Below, piece by piece: positions 33,093 through 46,529 of a stretch of 64,000 nucleotides of DNA. Source of the stretch: Anticarsia gemmatalis (taxonomy: Eukaryota; Arthropoda; Insecta; Lepidoptera; Erebidae); NCBI RefSeq assembly GCF_050436995.1, contig NC_134747.1:11663501-11727500 (forward strand), in the 5' to 3' direction. Numbering within the stretch: the stretch's first letter is position 1; the number at the start of each line of letters is the position of its first letter. Position numbers and translations under genes: made by a program. The notes below the pieces were generated by a model, which was not told where the DNA came from, searched no databases, and was given only the letters and a program-made list of their open reading frames with translations.

Positions 33093-33230
33093 AAGTCAAA
33101 GTCAAATATGCTTTATTTCATAAACTTTAACAAGTATTTGAAATCGTCAATTTTTTTTATCTACCACCGTTTCGGAAGAGCTGTTGCTCGTGAGAAGAAA
33201 CGGCAAGAAACTCGTGCTTATCCAGAAGTA
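33090..33230 (+). repeat. Dispersed retroelement fragment
   Basis: GTCAAAGTCAAATATGCTTT, ATTTCATAAACTTTAACAAG, ACCACCGTTTCGGAAGAGCT and AGAAGAAACGGCAAGAAACT form a module that I recognise as recurrent in lepidopteran genomes. The small open frame here (33000-33269) is part of it and not a gene. Confidence 0.55.
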
Positions 33231-34006
33231 GGTATGATACTGGTTAATTTTGAAAATACGATCTCATGAACCGAAGTAGCATCGAGGCAGTTACACCCTC
33301 TATATAGTAAAAAGAATAACACAATCACTCCAATCTAACACATCCCTCGTATCCGATCGCTCCCTACACTGTCAACAACAGGGTGATCTATTTTAACCCA
33401 AGGTCACAAAGGTCATTAGACCAGAAAATTGACAATGTAAAAGGTGAATGAGTTTGAAGCGTATTTTTACGAAGGACAAACATTTCGTCACGTGGTTTTG
33501 AATCGTAACTCGAGATAATGGTGCGACGAGTGTTTGACACTTGATGTTGAAGACGTTTTGAATGTAAAGGGTGTCCCACTTTTCATTTTTTATTTAACGA
33601 CGCTTTTTTTTGCCTTATTTTCATTTTTATAATGCTATTTGCTATAATACCTTTTTTTATACATTACGCAACAGGAGCCATCAAAGTCAAGGACTTTTTT
33701 ATAATATTTTTTTTTACTTTACTTACTTTTACAAATTGACCTTAAAAATTGTAAAGGTTAATAAAAAAATCTGAATATTATTCTACCAACTGTATTTTTT
33801 TTATAAACTGTTATGTAAAATACATTGTCAAATACATTTACTTTGGTTTGCAACCACTCAGAGTGTTCCAGTTATAAGTTAACCGCACTAACCCCTTTTA
33901 ATTCTTGACACCGGAAATGTTTGGCCAACCAATCTGACATCGATATATCCTTTTAGCTACAAGATTCAAAGTTCGTGCCAGCGGGGAAATTAGGCAATTT
34001 GATGAT

Positions 34007-34053
34007 GACGATGTCCACAAATAACCAACTTTCTCAATATTGTGGACATCGTC
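34007..34053. repeat. Short foldback, 14-bp arms
   Basis: GACGATGTCCACAA at 34007-34020 and its exact complement at 34040-34053, loop of 19 bases. Confidence 0.6.
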
Positions 34054-34144
34054 AAAAAATTTGGTACTTGGTGCACAATGACATTGAATTGACACAACTA
34101 AGGACGATTGGTCCCATGTAAAAGAGGGCACAACTTTTGCAATA

Positions 34145-34260
34145 TACCGGGCAAGTCACTAAACTCTGGACTTATATTGAGATTTTTTTCACTTTCCTTA
34201 TCGACTCAGGAGTCGAACCCATGGCTTTTTGGTCAGCAGTTGTATACATTACCACCTAGA
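34145..34260 (-). mobile_element. Degenerate tRNA-headed SINE fragment
   Basis: In reverse orientation, box B-like GGGTTCGACTCCTGA and a preceding head. The stretch GGGCAAGTCACTAAACTCTG is shared with 36695-36825. Confidence 0.5.
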
Positions 34261-34889
34261 ACATAAAAACAGTAATTTCATTTAATCTTCACTATTAAAT
34301 TCAATCAATATATCGAACTTACTGTACATCAACAAGACGCTGACTTTGAAGTCCCCACTAAAGTTATTCAAGTGAAAGATACTCTACTACCTGGAAATTG
34401 CCCATAATAGTATCAACAATCTTAGAAGATTATATTAATAGAATGGAAGGAAGGGTTCAATAAATACGACCGGACAGTGCCCTAATGCCTTTTGGGATTC
34501 ATAGCCTCTCGAAGGAAAGAAATGTCCGAAAATATCCCACGTATCGAACGCCCGCATAAAATTTTGTATAAACTTGGTCACAGTTTTTGATAATTTGCAT
34601 AAGCTTATAGGTCAGAATTTAAAACAGCTGAATAGAATAGAATGCTTACTTTACTTCATATTTATATGGAAATCAATATAGGCTGACCTAGCTTAACTCT
34701 TTGACGCACAATACTAATCTTTAAAAGTTTTTCTACTCCAATTTACTTGTGTTTAATACCTCCCAAAATATCTGTTTATTTTTTAACAAATTTATATATT
34801 TTTTCTGTTGATTAAAAACAAGATATACTTTTTTTTACTAATTTTCCATTCTGTACTCTATAAAAGTTATTAAAAGTGATTGACATTTT

Positions 34890-35075
34890 ATTTCCTAAAA
34901 GACCGGAATTCTAAGTATGCAGTCAAACACTTTACGTCTTTGATCCCGGAAGGTTTGCGTCTGAATAGTGGGCTGTACCAATATGACAAGGGGCGGGCTT
35001 ATCATCATTTATCTCAGTTCCCGTCCGGAACAATCATTGGGAAACTTTCTGACAAAAAGACCTTTTACTGACCCT
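34890..35075 (+). other. GC-elevated block of unknown nature
   Basis: An open frame of 63 codons coincides with a modest rise in GC. It has words such as TTTGATCCCGGAAGGTTTGC and GACAAGGGGCGGGCTTATC. I recognise neither a domain nor a repeat. It might be a repeat fragment or a small exon; splice sites are not evident. Confidence 0.2.
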
Positions 35076-36694
35076 TGGATCCCAACCTTCAAATCCAATG
35101 TCCCTAGTTTTATACTGCGCATTTAAAGTTATATATTTATCGCTTGATTCGTGTCTTCTTGAACATCGTAGTAAACTAGCGATCTAGTGAGTATTCTTGT
35201 CAAAATTTACTTATTTTTTTACAGTGTAAAATGTCTTAGAAGTCTAAAAAGTTATTGAAATATTAGCAAACGAAAATTTAATCAATCTCCGTAATGATTA
35301 GAGCTCGTATAAAACACCAAAAAATATTTATTAAAAACAGTATATGATACAGCTAGAAGTTGATATTTTAGAGAAATACAAAAAAAAATTACAGCCCTGT
35401 AACTTATTATCTACGAGCAATTAATTCTACGAATAATGAATTCCTATAAACCAAGAACTTTATTCAAAATTTTCCTCAACATTCTGAAACACCGAATGCA
35501 TCTTACTGACATCAAAAGGGAGCCTGCAGCTGACAAGTTGTGAACGGAAAAAAGCGGAAATAAAAAAGGGACGAAAGTGTGAGCCTTGTAGCTCCCTTGT
35601 TCGAAATTACTCTGGGACCCATAATGCAAGAATACTTCACAACTGCGTATTACATATGTATGAAATAATTCCGCAATACCTTTTGATGTTAGTCTTGGAT
35701 GGGAAAAATTTTGGCCCTCCGGGAAATTTTCGGGGTGAAAAAATGCGTTTTGAAAATATAGGGCTGTTTTGTCTTAATGGATTTGGTCAGTTTTTATGGG
35801 ACGAGTTTCGGAAGTATTAAATGGGACTTTGATAAAATATTCTTTCGATGAAATGAATATACACAAAGAATAAAAGAATTTCAATAAACAGTGATAAAAA
35901 AAAAACTCAGTAAAGAAAATGTGATGTACTTGTTTTATGCGAAAAATAAATACAAAGAAATATTTTTATCAGCAATCTAAGAAATTTTTTTTAACTTCCT
36001 CATTCATAACTTAGTATAAACGGCCATACTGTCTATATGAAGAACAACTAATTAGTCGTCCGATACCACGAAATTATACAATCATCTGTATCAACAATCG
36101 TCCCAACTAATTGAGAGACATAGTAGGGTAAATAAAGCCTCAATAGAAACACATCCCACTATAACACATACATACACACATGTATTGCTTGTACGTACAC
36201 TGTACTGTCAGCGCCAAAAATACGTATACTTTGTCACATTTTCTTAACCATTTTTATGAATAAACAAAGTGAAACTATTACTTTATTTTAACTTCAAAGT
36301 AATTTAACAAACATTACTTATCGTTAGTTGATTAATAATAAAATGAAATTAATATTTTTGTACAAAAAAGTACGATTGAAAATGTTACAGAGTGTACATA
36401 TTTTCGACGATGACTGTACACAGATAAGGGTATGTGTGTGATCATGACATGTGTCTGTGTGTATACACAAGGGTATATTGTTCCGGTGATCCACAAGGCC
36501 ATTTTGCATAATGCGAACAGGTATCGTATTAAGTTACCAAATTAATAAGCGTGTACCATATTCCGATAGATTACCCGCAGGTACTTATTCATGATGGCTA
36601 CTAAGTGGACTGAATTATATACCAGTTACCAGTATAGATGTTCGTTTTGGTATCAAATACAAATACTTTGGAGAGACACTACGTCATTACTGCC
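35076..36694. other. AT-rich stretch without features
   Basis: I see no gene, repeat or motif that I can support. Confidence 0.5.
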
Positions 36695-36825
36695 ATTTTA
36701 CCAGGCAAGTTACTAAACACTGAGGTACGATTCAGAGACGGAACTTCGCTCGAGCCGGGAATCAAATGTGAGACCTCTTAATCAGCAGTCGAATATACGA
36801 CCGGGTGCGCCATAGGCAGTTAGTT
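36695..36825 (-). mobile_element. tRNA-headed SINE fragment
   Basis: The minus strand has TGGCGCACCCGGTCGTATA-like box A and GATTCCCGGCTCGAGC in the box B position. The plus-strand CAGGCAAGTTACTAAACACT matches the 34145-34260 copy, so both belong to one family. Confidence 0.6.
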
Positions 36826-38329
36826 TGGGGAACTTATACTCGAATATGAGTTTAATTTATTTCCATCTCAATACTTAGAAGAGTCTATGGAAAAAAATAG
36901 CAAATCTTATGTCAGTCTTTTTCTTCGCAATTGTTTTCTTATTCCAAAAACCAGAAAAGTAAAACATGCCTTCGGTTTTAGTTCTAATCTCTTGAGGAAA
37001 GATGATAGATTATATTATTGTCACCACTCCAATGCTAACTAAATAGGTACTGGCGACTTTTTTAGCTGCAATTTTCTTTTTCATGAAGTCAGGAATGTCT
37101 CTTTATAGATTTTTCTGACCAAAGAATAGAGAACTACCCGAGCCTCTGCAATCTTTACCAACTATTATCCACATTTACATCGTCTCACAGTCTCGTCCCC
37201 ATCTATATCACAAACTCCTATTACAATCAACTATCAAATTATTGTAAAGTATTTCATTAATAACATTCAAGATTTGGAATTAAAAATTCAATTTCATAAT
37301 TTCGCCTCAAAGCGAATAAAATTACATACCTCTCATTTGTAAACTGTTGAATGAAATTGTAAATATGATTTAAACCAGTTTGAATTTTAATGTAACCGCA
37401 CGTTCGCGGTGCACGGTACATATAATATGCCGTTTTGTGAATAACGTTCATATTTCAATAATGTTTTTGGTATTTTGTTTGGTTTTGTATGATAACTGAA
37501 ACTTTTGCAACTGTCGAAAGCTTGTTGGCAGTAAATTTGTAACTTAATGATCTTTAGCAGAAAATATTTTTCAAGCGTAGTCCGGATAATTGAAATAATA
37601 ATTCGATCGCATTGAAAACGAAGCACTCATCTTAGTGAAGCTGAGTTTATCAAAAAGCTGACCCGTAGAAGATAAAAATAAAACAGAGAAAAAGTATTTT
37701 GCCTCCTGCACAAATACATAACCAAGCAAAATATTAATACCATTTGAGGAAAACACCGTCGAACAGTATACACACTACGCTTGTGCCACAATATCTGTTC
37801 CTTATGGAAATCGGACACACGACACTCTATGCAATTGAACTGGCATAGCGACTAACATTACACTACACGCGCCGACATTTTCCTTACCAATACAACAAAA
37901 AGTCGTTACCGTGTCGTAGTCGTTCACTGTAAAATCACCTTACACCAGCTTCACCTTGTCTGTCTGCGAAAGCTGAGATAAGCTAATAGAAAAGGGAAAA
38001 TAAACACAAAAAGGATCTCCCAGTGCAGAGTCGCGAATAACAAATCTTTTGGACGGAGCTTTGCTTCATCCTTTCAACAATTGACAGTTTCGATTTCTAC
38101 AACAACCCGTATATAGAGGAAAGTGTTAGGAGCAATTTTAGGTTAGATGTTTTATTTGTTTTAGATGGTCTTAAAGGAAAAGCGTTATTTTTATAAGCAA
38201 CGAGTTTTTTTTTAAATGTAAGCTGTGTAAATGCATACTGCTTATAAGGAAGTAACGTGTAATGTTGGGCGAACCAGTTGTCAATTTCCGAACATTCTGG
38301 CCGAATTGAGTTTTTGGTGGACTCTTTCC

Positions 38330-38408
38330 AGTACCTAACCCGGGGTTTCGGCCCGAGACTTTGCGATTAAGAGTCTCTTAAACGACCGCTCTAAAAATCG
38401 AGGCGGTC
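38330..38408 (-). mobile_element. SINE head remnant
   Basis: CCTAACCCGGGGTTTCGGCC and AAGAGTCTCTTAAACGACCG are consistent with a reversed tRNA-like head. No body is recognisable. Confidence 0.4.
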
Positions 38409-38458
38409 AGTAAAATATACATACTTAACTTAATATACATTTTTAACACTTTTTACAT

Positions 38459-38517
38459 AGATCTGATTTTCTACCAATTGAGTGCAAAATACAATCAATT
38501 AGTAGAAAATCAGATCT
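38459..38517. repeat. Foldback, 23-bp arms with one mismatch
   Basis: AGATCTGATTTTCTACCAATTGA-type arm at 38459-38481 and its complement at 38495-38517, with CAT on both outer sides. MITE-like; a small hairpin RNA cannot be excluded. Confidence 0.72.
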
Positions 38518-39486
38518 CATTCCTCAATACAATTTGCCTCAATATAATTGAACAGTATTCCCTCTTTGCCTTCAACTTAGTACAGATATAGACGGACACC
38601 GGAGTAATTCCATTAGTGGCCCATTTTACCAAGTCTCAGCCCTCACTCAAAATAGAAATACAAACTTAGCTATTTCAGTTTAAGATGAAAATATGAACTA
38701 TAAATGGATGAGTTGAGATTTAGTTTGAGCAAAGGTCGTTTTAAGGTGAACGGTCGAAGAAAAATATTGTTTGATGTAATGTTGTAGTTATTATGGAATA
38801 CAATGGAGTTGTATTGGAATGTTTGTTCAGTGTGTGTTATTCAGTTGAATTTTTGTATGTTTATTTGATCCTTATTTACTTTCACTTTTGTTCACATAAT
38901 GAAGTTCATGTGTCATTAAATTATAAAAAAAAGAAAAAGTAGGTGTCAGCTTCGTTGCTTTCGTAAACGCCGGATAACCTGTCTGATAGACAATGTGACA
39001 GTAAATGTACGAAAAAATACTCAGTCAAAACGCCACCTGACTTGAACTTTTACGATATCTCCAATGTTCAAGATGGTTGAAATAAAATTAAAAAATTACG
39101 ATACCTTTTTCTTGCAACTAAAATACAAGTAAAAATAAAACACTAATTTACATGAGGCTTATAACATGCTTAAAATATTTTTGTGTTTCGATAAAAATAA
39201 TTCAAACCGATTTCTACTTTCTCTAAGTTCGTACGACGTGTGAGTACAAAGTCAAGTGAACATAAAATAGATTAAGTATCGAAGGTCTAGGAACTTTACA
39301 GCGACAAATCCTAAGACCTAGAAAGTTACTTACCATTGAACTAAAAGAACTAAGAGTTAAAAATTCTCTTCGCATTGTTCGGATGCTTTCTTCAGACTTT
39401 GTCTCACATCATTCAACTCTTGTTACACATTTACAGTTATTAAACGCTAAAATTTAGCTAGAATTTTATTGATCATCTAAATCCGT

Positions 39487-39548
39487 ACTGGATTTTAACG
39501 TGCTCTCTGACGGAGAAGATCAGAAAAATACCACTATGCCGTCACGCT
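39487..39548 (-). mobile_element. SINE fragment, same family as 4992-5254
   Basis: Carries TTTTAACGTGCTCTCTGACG and AATACCACTATGCCGTCACG only. Strongly truncated and diverged. Confidence 0.55.
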
Positions 39549-40887
39549 TAGATTTTTATAAGAACATTAAAAGTCTGATACTAATTAGTACACCGATAAC
39601 AATATTTCGAATTTGAGCGTAATTTGCGTCCGCTGTTTGCATGTTCGAAAGTCCTTGCATTACTAGGTTAATTATCAATTTAAAAGTTTAAATAAATATA
39701 AAAAATAATAGAGACTGGATACATTAGCTAAGCACCAACGATAACCATGCCAAAAGTAATATTAAGTGTTGTAAAGGTAAGCAAAACACTTCATAAATAA
39801 CACCAATCCACTGAACTTTGATCATTCAGAGAAGGCTTTAAACAAATCGTTCTAAATTACACATTTAAGCTTTCTTACAATACCTTAAGACATTTACGTT
39901 TTAAGTATGCATTAATATTTTGGTGACCGGATATTGCTTTGAATAAAACCCTTTCATTGTATATTTAAGAAGCGAATTTACGACATTAATTAAACTCCGC
40001 GGTAAGACGGAATTAAAATCTTCTTCTCATTGTAATGGTATGTTTAATTATGTTATTTCAATATTTAGTGAGATGAATTGTGAGAAATCTGGGGATTTTT
40101 GAAGTGTTTGTGTTACTCCTGGAGGTGAGAAAGGTTATTTTCGTCGTTTATATAATTAAATGTATAGTAAAAAAGTATTGAAGTATAACGCGACTAATAT
40201 CCATCAATTCCGAAGTTACTTTTTCGTTTATAAAATTTCTACATATTGATTTACCCGTCTCTTAAATAATATAAACACAAATTAGTTTTAAATAAAAATA
40301 AACCTACATCTTTAACTTCTCATCAATCACTAAAACCACATTTATAAAAAAACAAAACATGAATACCGAACGCAAATCCCTATAAATCCTTGAAATAAAT
40401 ACAGACAGTGTAATATTTTAAGTAACTTCAAGGCATTTTCTCAATAGATTTTGACGTTCAATCATATCGGTCCAGGCTTACACGGCTTAGAAGGCTCAGG
40501 ATCCGTTTTCACATTTTTTTACATTTGCACTGAAATATTTTTTCTTCGGATTTTACTTTCAATAATCCAGTGTGCGAAGAGATGATAGGATGAAGAAACA
40601 TTGAATAAATGTTTTTGTACTTAGAGATTTAAAGTCTTTGCGACATGTTTTCTTTTTGTTACGGACACTAAATGGTTTCTAACTCTTTTACTAGTTTAGA
40701 GTAGGCTATCAATACTGTCTTGTCAATTGCTGTCCCACTGTTGAGAAAAACTATAAATTAATCTTTCCACTGCCTGTCTTTCTGTACTAATTATCATATT
40801 GTCTTTCATGCATTAACGTGAGCTTTAATACATAAACTAAAGGGCATTTCAACTACGAGAAGAATCTGTTTTCCTTAATATGATCTT

Positions 40888-40960
40888 TAATGATGTCCCA
40901 CTACTGGGTGAGGGTCTCCTCCCGAACGAAGGAGAGGTAAGGCCTTCAACTGACTTAACC
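40888..40960 (-). mobile_element. SINE tail fragment
   Basis: GATGTCCCACTACTGGGTGA, GGGTCTCCTCCCGAACGAAG and GAGAGGTAAGGCCTT match the 3' module of the SINE at 57586-57903, reversed. The two overlapping small open frames here are shadows of this repeat. Confidence 0.65.
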
Positions 40961-43324
40961 ACTAGAAGAAACACCAGATCACAAAATGAGAATATGTTAT
41001 CGCAACAGCTTTTAAGAAAACGATTAAATAACTTCAAAAAATTGATCGCTCAGCCCAGATGGTCAATAAATCCTGTGCCCATTAAATATTTTTATTACTC
41101 AATATAAACAAAAGGTTATTAATGTCTGGCAGATGCTTTCAAGTGTCTAAAGAAATAAATACTTTTAAGCATGTTAACCATCACTGTATCTATAATTTAG
41201 CAGAAGTGTATGTGATTTTTCAGTCGTTACCAGTAGAACCGAGGGGAATCGTATTATAATTTTATAACCCAGGTTACTGTATCGTAGGGGTCCGGTAGGC
41301 AGTCGCTCTTTAGAAAATACTGGTATTCAGCTGCATCACGATGGAGTATTGATTAATTATAATATGTGATTATTACACCAAAAACGCAGTATACCTAACT
41401 AATACAACTTTCACAGTGGTTTAAATCCGTTTGAAATTTATTTGTATTCTTTGGAACTGGCGTTTTTGTTGGTTTACTTTTTTAAAACAACTGCTGAGTC
41501 AAAAGTAATTTCATAACATAGCACAAGCCTATACTTAAAATATTCACGGGTACTTGCGAAAGTGTATCTGATATATTTTTATATAGCATAAGTAAATATC
41601 AAGGAAAATTGTGTCAACATAATATTTGTGACAAGTATGTAACAAGTATCCAATATTTCTTAGGTCCGGGAAAGTATCGGCACTTGCGAACTAAGTTCAT
41701 AAACTTTGTGAACTTAGGAACATAATTTTCTTTCAGCCTTGGTGATAAAATATTAGTGTATCGGCTTTTTTGTATTTGGGATTTAGAAAGTGTTAGCAAA
41801 AAAGAAATTTACGAGGTACCAAAACTTTGGTAAACTGAGGTTAGTTATAACTATAGTTTACAACGCTTTAACAAATGAGTACTCGTATTTTAACAAAATA
41901 CCGTCTATCTAAATTAAACGTACTTTTTGGACCAAAGCATTAATAAGTTCGTTATACGAAAAAAAGCTAAAAAGGCAACCTTACCTTTGAATGCTACACA
42001 AACCTTGTTTAAAAAGAAACTTACGAGTATATGTTGAAATGAATGGATTTCGGAGCGTAAGAAGTATATTTAACAATAAATTGTAGTCACCCATATAATA
42101 AACTTAACACTATTAAAACACTTACACAAAAATAGTCCTCAAACTCATACTTAAATAGAAGACCTACTGACCAAAAAACGCAAACTGAATTTCAGTATGC
42201 TTTACGAATGAAAACCAAATTGGTCCCGACAATGCCAGTTAAATGTGCACTTCCGTTCCTGAACACGAGTTCCGTACATTGTTCGAGATAATTATGACGT
42301 CATGTTACACAACCTTATTTTATTAACGCCGCCGGTGTTACAGCTAGGAAGTCGTTATGACGTTCGCATAATTAGTTACTAGACTTTGTTGGATGTAAAG
42401 TGTGAGATACGTTTATTACTTTTTTAGTCAGGTAGATTAGTTTTGTGTCCTACTGGACCGGTGGATCCTTAACTTAAAAAAGGGATTTTGTAGTTTCTGG
42501 TCAGGTTAATTAGGTCTATTCTCTGCCACCACCGACCAGCGACAACTGGCTAGCTATCGAGAACTTTTGCATGGAAATCTGTAACGCGATTGTCTCACAG
42601 GTAAGTATGTACCTAGATCGTCCTATCATTAAGTCGTCAACCGGGTAGGTAAAGAGTTGTACGAAAACTGGTAGTTGTGGATTCCCGATGAATTATTTAT
42701 TATTTTCAAGTTAATGCTAGCTGAGAACTTTTCGATATTTAAAACCATACCATAAACCATAGTTCCGAGTGTAAGAAATGTGTAAATCTACTGGTAGTTC
42801 AATCAAAATATTTACGTTACAATCAGAAACTTCAATCCCAAATAAAAAGTCGTTTACACTCTCCATCACGGTATATTTTCAGCTTGTTTACTTATTCAAC
42901 AAGTACCCAATAATCAGATGAAAGACATAAACATGGCTGAATCGGACGTACGAGTATGTTGGGTAATAAATTGTGGGTAAACGGTGAGTATTTGTGGGCA
43001 ACCCTTATTTCGCTTATTTCTTAGTTCATTTGCTGGAAGGTAAACAAATTGGTATGTTATAGTGTTGCAGGGTTTTTGTTTGAAGGGAAAAAATAGAGAA
43101 TAAGTCGAGTGGAAATATGAAAAGTTGTAACACAGTTTGCAAATCTTTCATTATTTTTTCGTCTGTCAATTTAATTCTGATAATGTTTTTCCTCTGGGTA
43201 TATTCTATCACTGTACAAAATATACAAATCATTTCATTTTAACGTAAAAAAACACAAAAAAAACGTTTTTTAATCATTTTTATATCTCTGGGAGGAATTA
43301 AATCTTTATTTTTAACAAATAAGA

Positions 43325-43362
43325 ACACAATGCGAGCAGAGCTGCGGGCATTAGCTAGTGAA
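43325..43362 (+). repeat. Retroelement end fragment
   Basis: GCGAGCAGAGCTGCGGGCAT and TAGCTAGTG are the usual end of a lepidopteran repeat whose upstream part is seen at 51515-51640 and 62535-62700. Confidence 0.45.
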
Positions 43363-43639
43363 CCTATAATCACAGAATCAAGTTATTATTACAAGCCATA
43401 ACGAAGTTAGCCACACATGTTCCGACCATTCACATAACATTCACAGTTAACAACATGATAATAAAATTAATACAACCCATTTCGGCTCCATTTTCTTTAA
43501 TAATACTTTGTGTTTCTTCTACTCATAATAGAGGTATGACCTTTCATATCGCTTACGCATTTCGCTCAAAACGTGATCGGAAATATAATTTCACATACTT
43601 ATTGCAGAAAAACTAAGGTTATTGGATAAAGTATACGAC

Positions 43640-43836
43640 AGACAAGGTGCGATTGCGGGACAGACGCGGGAAGGCACAGAAGAACGGGGGCGGCGGACGG
43701 TATGAACGACGACACTTACAACTCGGACGTAAGTTGGCCGTGGGTCCTGTGACGCTCAAGATACATTAATTATTACACAACGCACAGTCTCGGTATTTGT
43801 AGCAGCTGCTGCAACAACTACGCCCGCACTGGGTGA
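43640..43836 (+). other. GC-rich island, candidate 5' exon or promoter
   Basis: The block is GC-rich against its AT-rich neighbours (GGGGGCGGCGGACGG at about 43686). An ATG at 43702 opens nine codons (M N D D T Y N S D), directly followed at 43729 by GTAAGT, a consensus 5' splice site. A second donor-like GGGTGAGT follows at 43831 after AGCAGCTGCTGCAACA. No repeat is recognisable here. It could be the first exon of a gene whose other exons lie outside, or an untranslated exon. No TATA box or homologous protein is recognised. Confidence 0.28.
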
Positions 43837-44243
43837 GTTTCTACTTTATATGTGAAGGCAAGTGGTAGAAAATATGAATGACCGAAAAGGAGAAAGTTCA
43901 GTAGTGGATTTGAAAAAGATGTTCAGTGATGGTAACAAAAAAAAAGTATGGCTCACGCATTCGCGTAACAACACGTCCCGCCACGCTTCCGCTTTCTGTG
44001 TGGGTTGAACTTTTATATCATAGTTTTTGTGACCATAATATTGGTATGTTTATGTATTTCATGACCGGAAAACCGCTTCCTTGTATGAGTTCTGTGAGTT
44101 AGAGTATACATTATTTGTCGTCAGTTGGCTGATGAAAGGAAAATGCTCTGTGAATATAAAACTTTTGTGAACTAATTTCCTGGTATGTAATTGTTTTGTT
44201 TGTGTTCGTTTTTCTAGAATTCTGCCAATGTGTCATTTATGAA

Positions 44244-44475
44244 TCGTATGGTTAGTGTCAACTGTGTATACAAGTTGTTTCAAACCGCTCGAAGGCCTTC
44301 GACGTGGCTTAAAGACTGTTATGTTAATTGAAAAAAAATACGGGAACTGACTATTGACGTGCTCTCCAAAGCACGGACACGTTCAGCTCAAATACTTACC
44401 TGAAAAATTTCCCTGCTTAGATCGCCTTACCCAGTTCACCAGTAAGAGCAACTAGCTATAAGTGCCGTAGTGCCA
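44244..44475 (-). mobile_element. SINE, same family as 4992-5254, degenerate
   Basis: TCGTATGGTTAGTGTCAACT at the left, GACGTGGCTTAAAGACTGTT and GACGTGCTCTCCAAAGCACG inside, and CACCAGTAAGAGCAACTAGC at the right match the 5 kb and 50.8 kb copies, with many substitutions and a small insertion. Confidence 0.75.
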
Positions 44476-44524
44476 TTATAGTGCGTTAACTGTTTTGATT
44501 CTATTCATGTAACAACCATGAGAT

Positions 44525-44640
44525 CTGAAAGTAGATTTGCAACGTGTGAGAATCGAATCCATCCCCATTTACAATGCAAAGGCAATTACTACCTTAACTT
44601 TTGCGTCATGAATTTCGTCAACCACTGAGATAGTTTTTTC
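44525..44640 (-). mobile_element. SINE head remnant
   Basis: GTGAGAATCGAATCCATCCC looks like a reversed box B. The preceding ATGAGATCTGAAAGTAGATT is body-like. Diverged. Confidence 0.4.
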
Positions 44641-46529
44641 TACGACCGGTTTCCACTCAAACTCAAAGGAAATGTTTTATTTCACAGGCAAAGTTGGTCT
44701 AGGCTTTTTCATTTTATTTTTATTGAAAGCTAATACTTTTAATTGCGCCGTTCGGCGTTCCATCCACTCAAATAAAGTTTGACTACGAATTTGGCCCAAT
44801 TTTTTTGTTAGATACCAACTGATCGTGCACACTTAAGTCACAAATACCTAAAATTCCGTAATAAATATGTAATAATTTGAGCTTTTCCGATCGTAATATA
44901 ATAACAATATATACTAAACTGCGAGCAAACCAAGTAGCAAATCAGAAGAGCAATTTCCTAATGCTCTCGACCATCGACGAACAAAAATTAATCAGCGCCC
45001 CAAGTGTCAATATTAAAAAAGTAAGTAGCTAATCGATATTTGATAGTACTAATTTAAGAAAACCGTACTACGATTGTAGACTGTTCCATGACGGTAAACA
45101 AATCATTCTTTGTGACCAAAATAATGGCATTAGCTGTCAAACTGTCAGCATCATACAAAAAAGATCGACCGCAAATGATGATCCCAAAAAATTCAGCGAA
45201 CATTTTACATTCTATTGAATTCTTTGGCCCGTACTTTGATTGAATACTTTTATGACGTTGTAAAAAGGACACAATGGTCTGAGAATCTGTGAAAGTTTCA
45301 CCAAACTTTGATTAACAGTTTTGTGTAATCCCTTCGGCGTATGCTTGGGTTTCCGAACTATGTTTTTATAGGAAACTGAGGAAAAAATATCAGTTTCCTT
45401 ATTTTTGTTGCGTGTGATATTAGAAAAAGATTAATTAAATTGACCAAATAATGCATGAACTTTTGAAGTGACTTCTAGTTACCGCAATATTACTATGCCT
45501 GTTAAACTCGAATGTATAGTGAGAATAGCACTGCACTGGACCACTGTTTACCAGTTTAATCTCTTGATATAGGATATGTGACATGTTGTATAATAAACAC
45601 GTTGCCGAATAAAGACAATTGAACGCAGAAACCACCGAAGCTCAAGACTCAAAACTTGCAGTCGCTTGTCAGACACTAGCAAATAGTAAATTGTTCAAAT
45701 AATAAATAATATTGAGCTTACTTAAAATATTCCAAATATTTGTACTTATCAAGCAGAAGTATAAATATTTTCATAACCCAAGACATGTAGTTAATATAAT
45801 ACAAAGTACGGCCAAAATCCCAGCTAAATATAGCTAAAACGTTAAATGTATGTTTTTGATTTAATTTTCCCTAAAAAGATCCAACAAATTCATGGAAACA
45901 ATTTAAAAATAGGATGATCATACCATTTATACGGTTCGTAAACTTTGTAAGAGCTTTTTTACATTAACATTTAACAAGCTCACGTTACTTTACTTGTATA
46001 TAAAAATGGCCTTTTGACCTATCTAGAGAAAGAAATTGATAGTAGGTAAATTTTGACACGTCATTAGTTACAACAATATATCGCGACTTTAAGGCAAATT
46101 ATGTAGTCGGAGTAACATTAGCGATATAATAAAATTGAAGACTCACAGCAATTGCTTAGGATATTATGATAAACTTACTTAATATAATCTTATTCTATTA
46201 AAAAAAACACACATAAAGGCAATGATTCGCATACTGCTCATCTGTCATGCGATAGATGAAGTCTTCATCACAATCAGTATTTAGATTTATGCTGCCGTAG
46301 CAGTACCTAGCGTCATTGCAATTTGCAGTCGTCAACAAACGACGTTTAACCACATGCAAGCCTTATTAAAATTCTCAACATTACCATGACAGCCATTACT
46401 CTCTAATCCTCAAAATCGTTTGCAATCTGACATCCCCCATTACACGACCAATACTTTCATACATTTCACAAGCATTATTATTAAAATTTACTTGAATAAG
46501 GCACTCGAATTCGTTATTAACATGCGTAA
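44641..46529. other. AT-rich stretch without genes
   Basis: A small hairpin (10-bp arms, about 45370-45399) is the only structure seen. No gene supported. Confidence 0.5.

Larger units (their letters stand above)
36826..43639. other. AT-rich gene-free stretch with repeat scraps
   Basis: Contains the SINE scraps at 38.3, 39.5 and 40.9 kb and the foldback at 38.46 kb. Frames of 60 to 80 codons overlap each other on the minus strand at 37257-37818 without any domain signal. Confidence 0.55.

Noticed and set aside
37257..37818. Cluster of overlapping small minus-strand frames
   Set aside because: Four frames overlap each other with no domain or codon signal. Chance in a stop-poor stretch.
45370..45399. 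Small hairpin as a microRNA precursor
   Set aside because: Only 10 paired bases, too short for a precursor.
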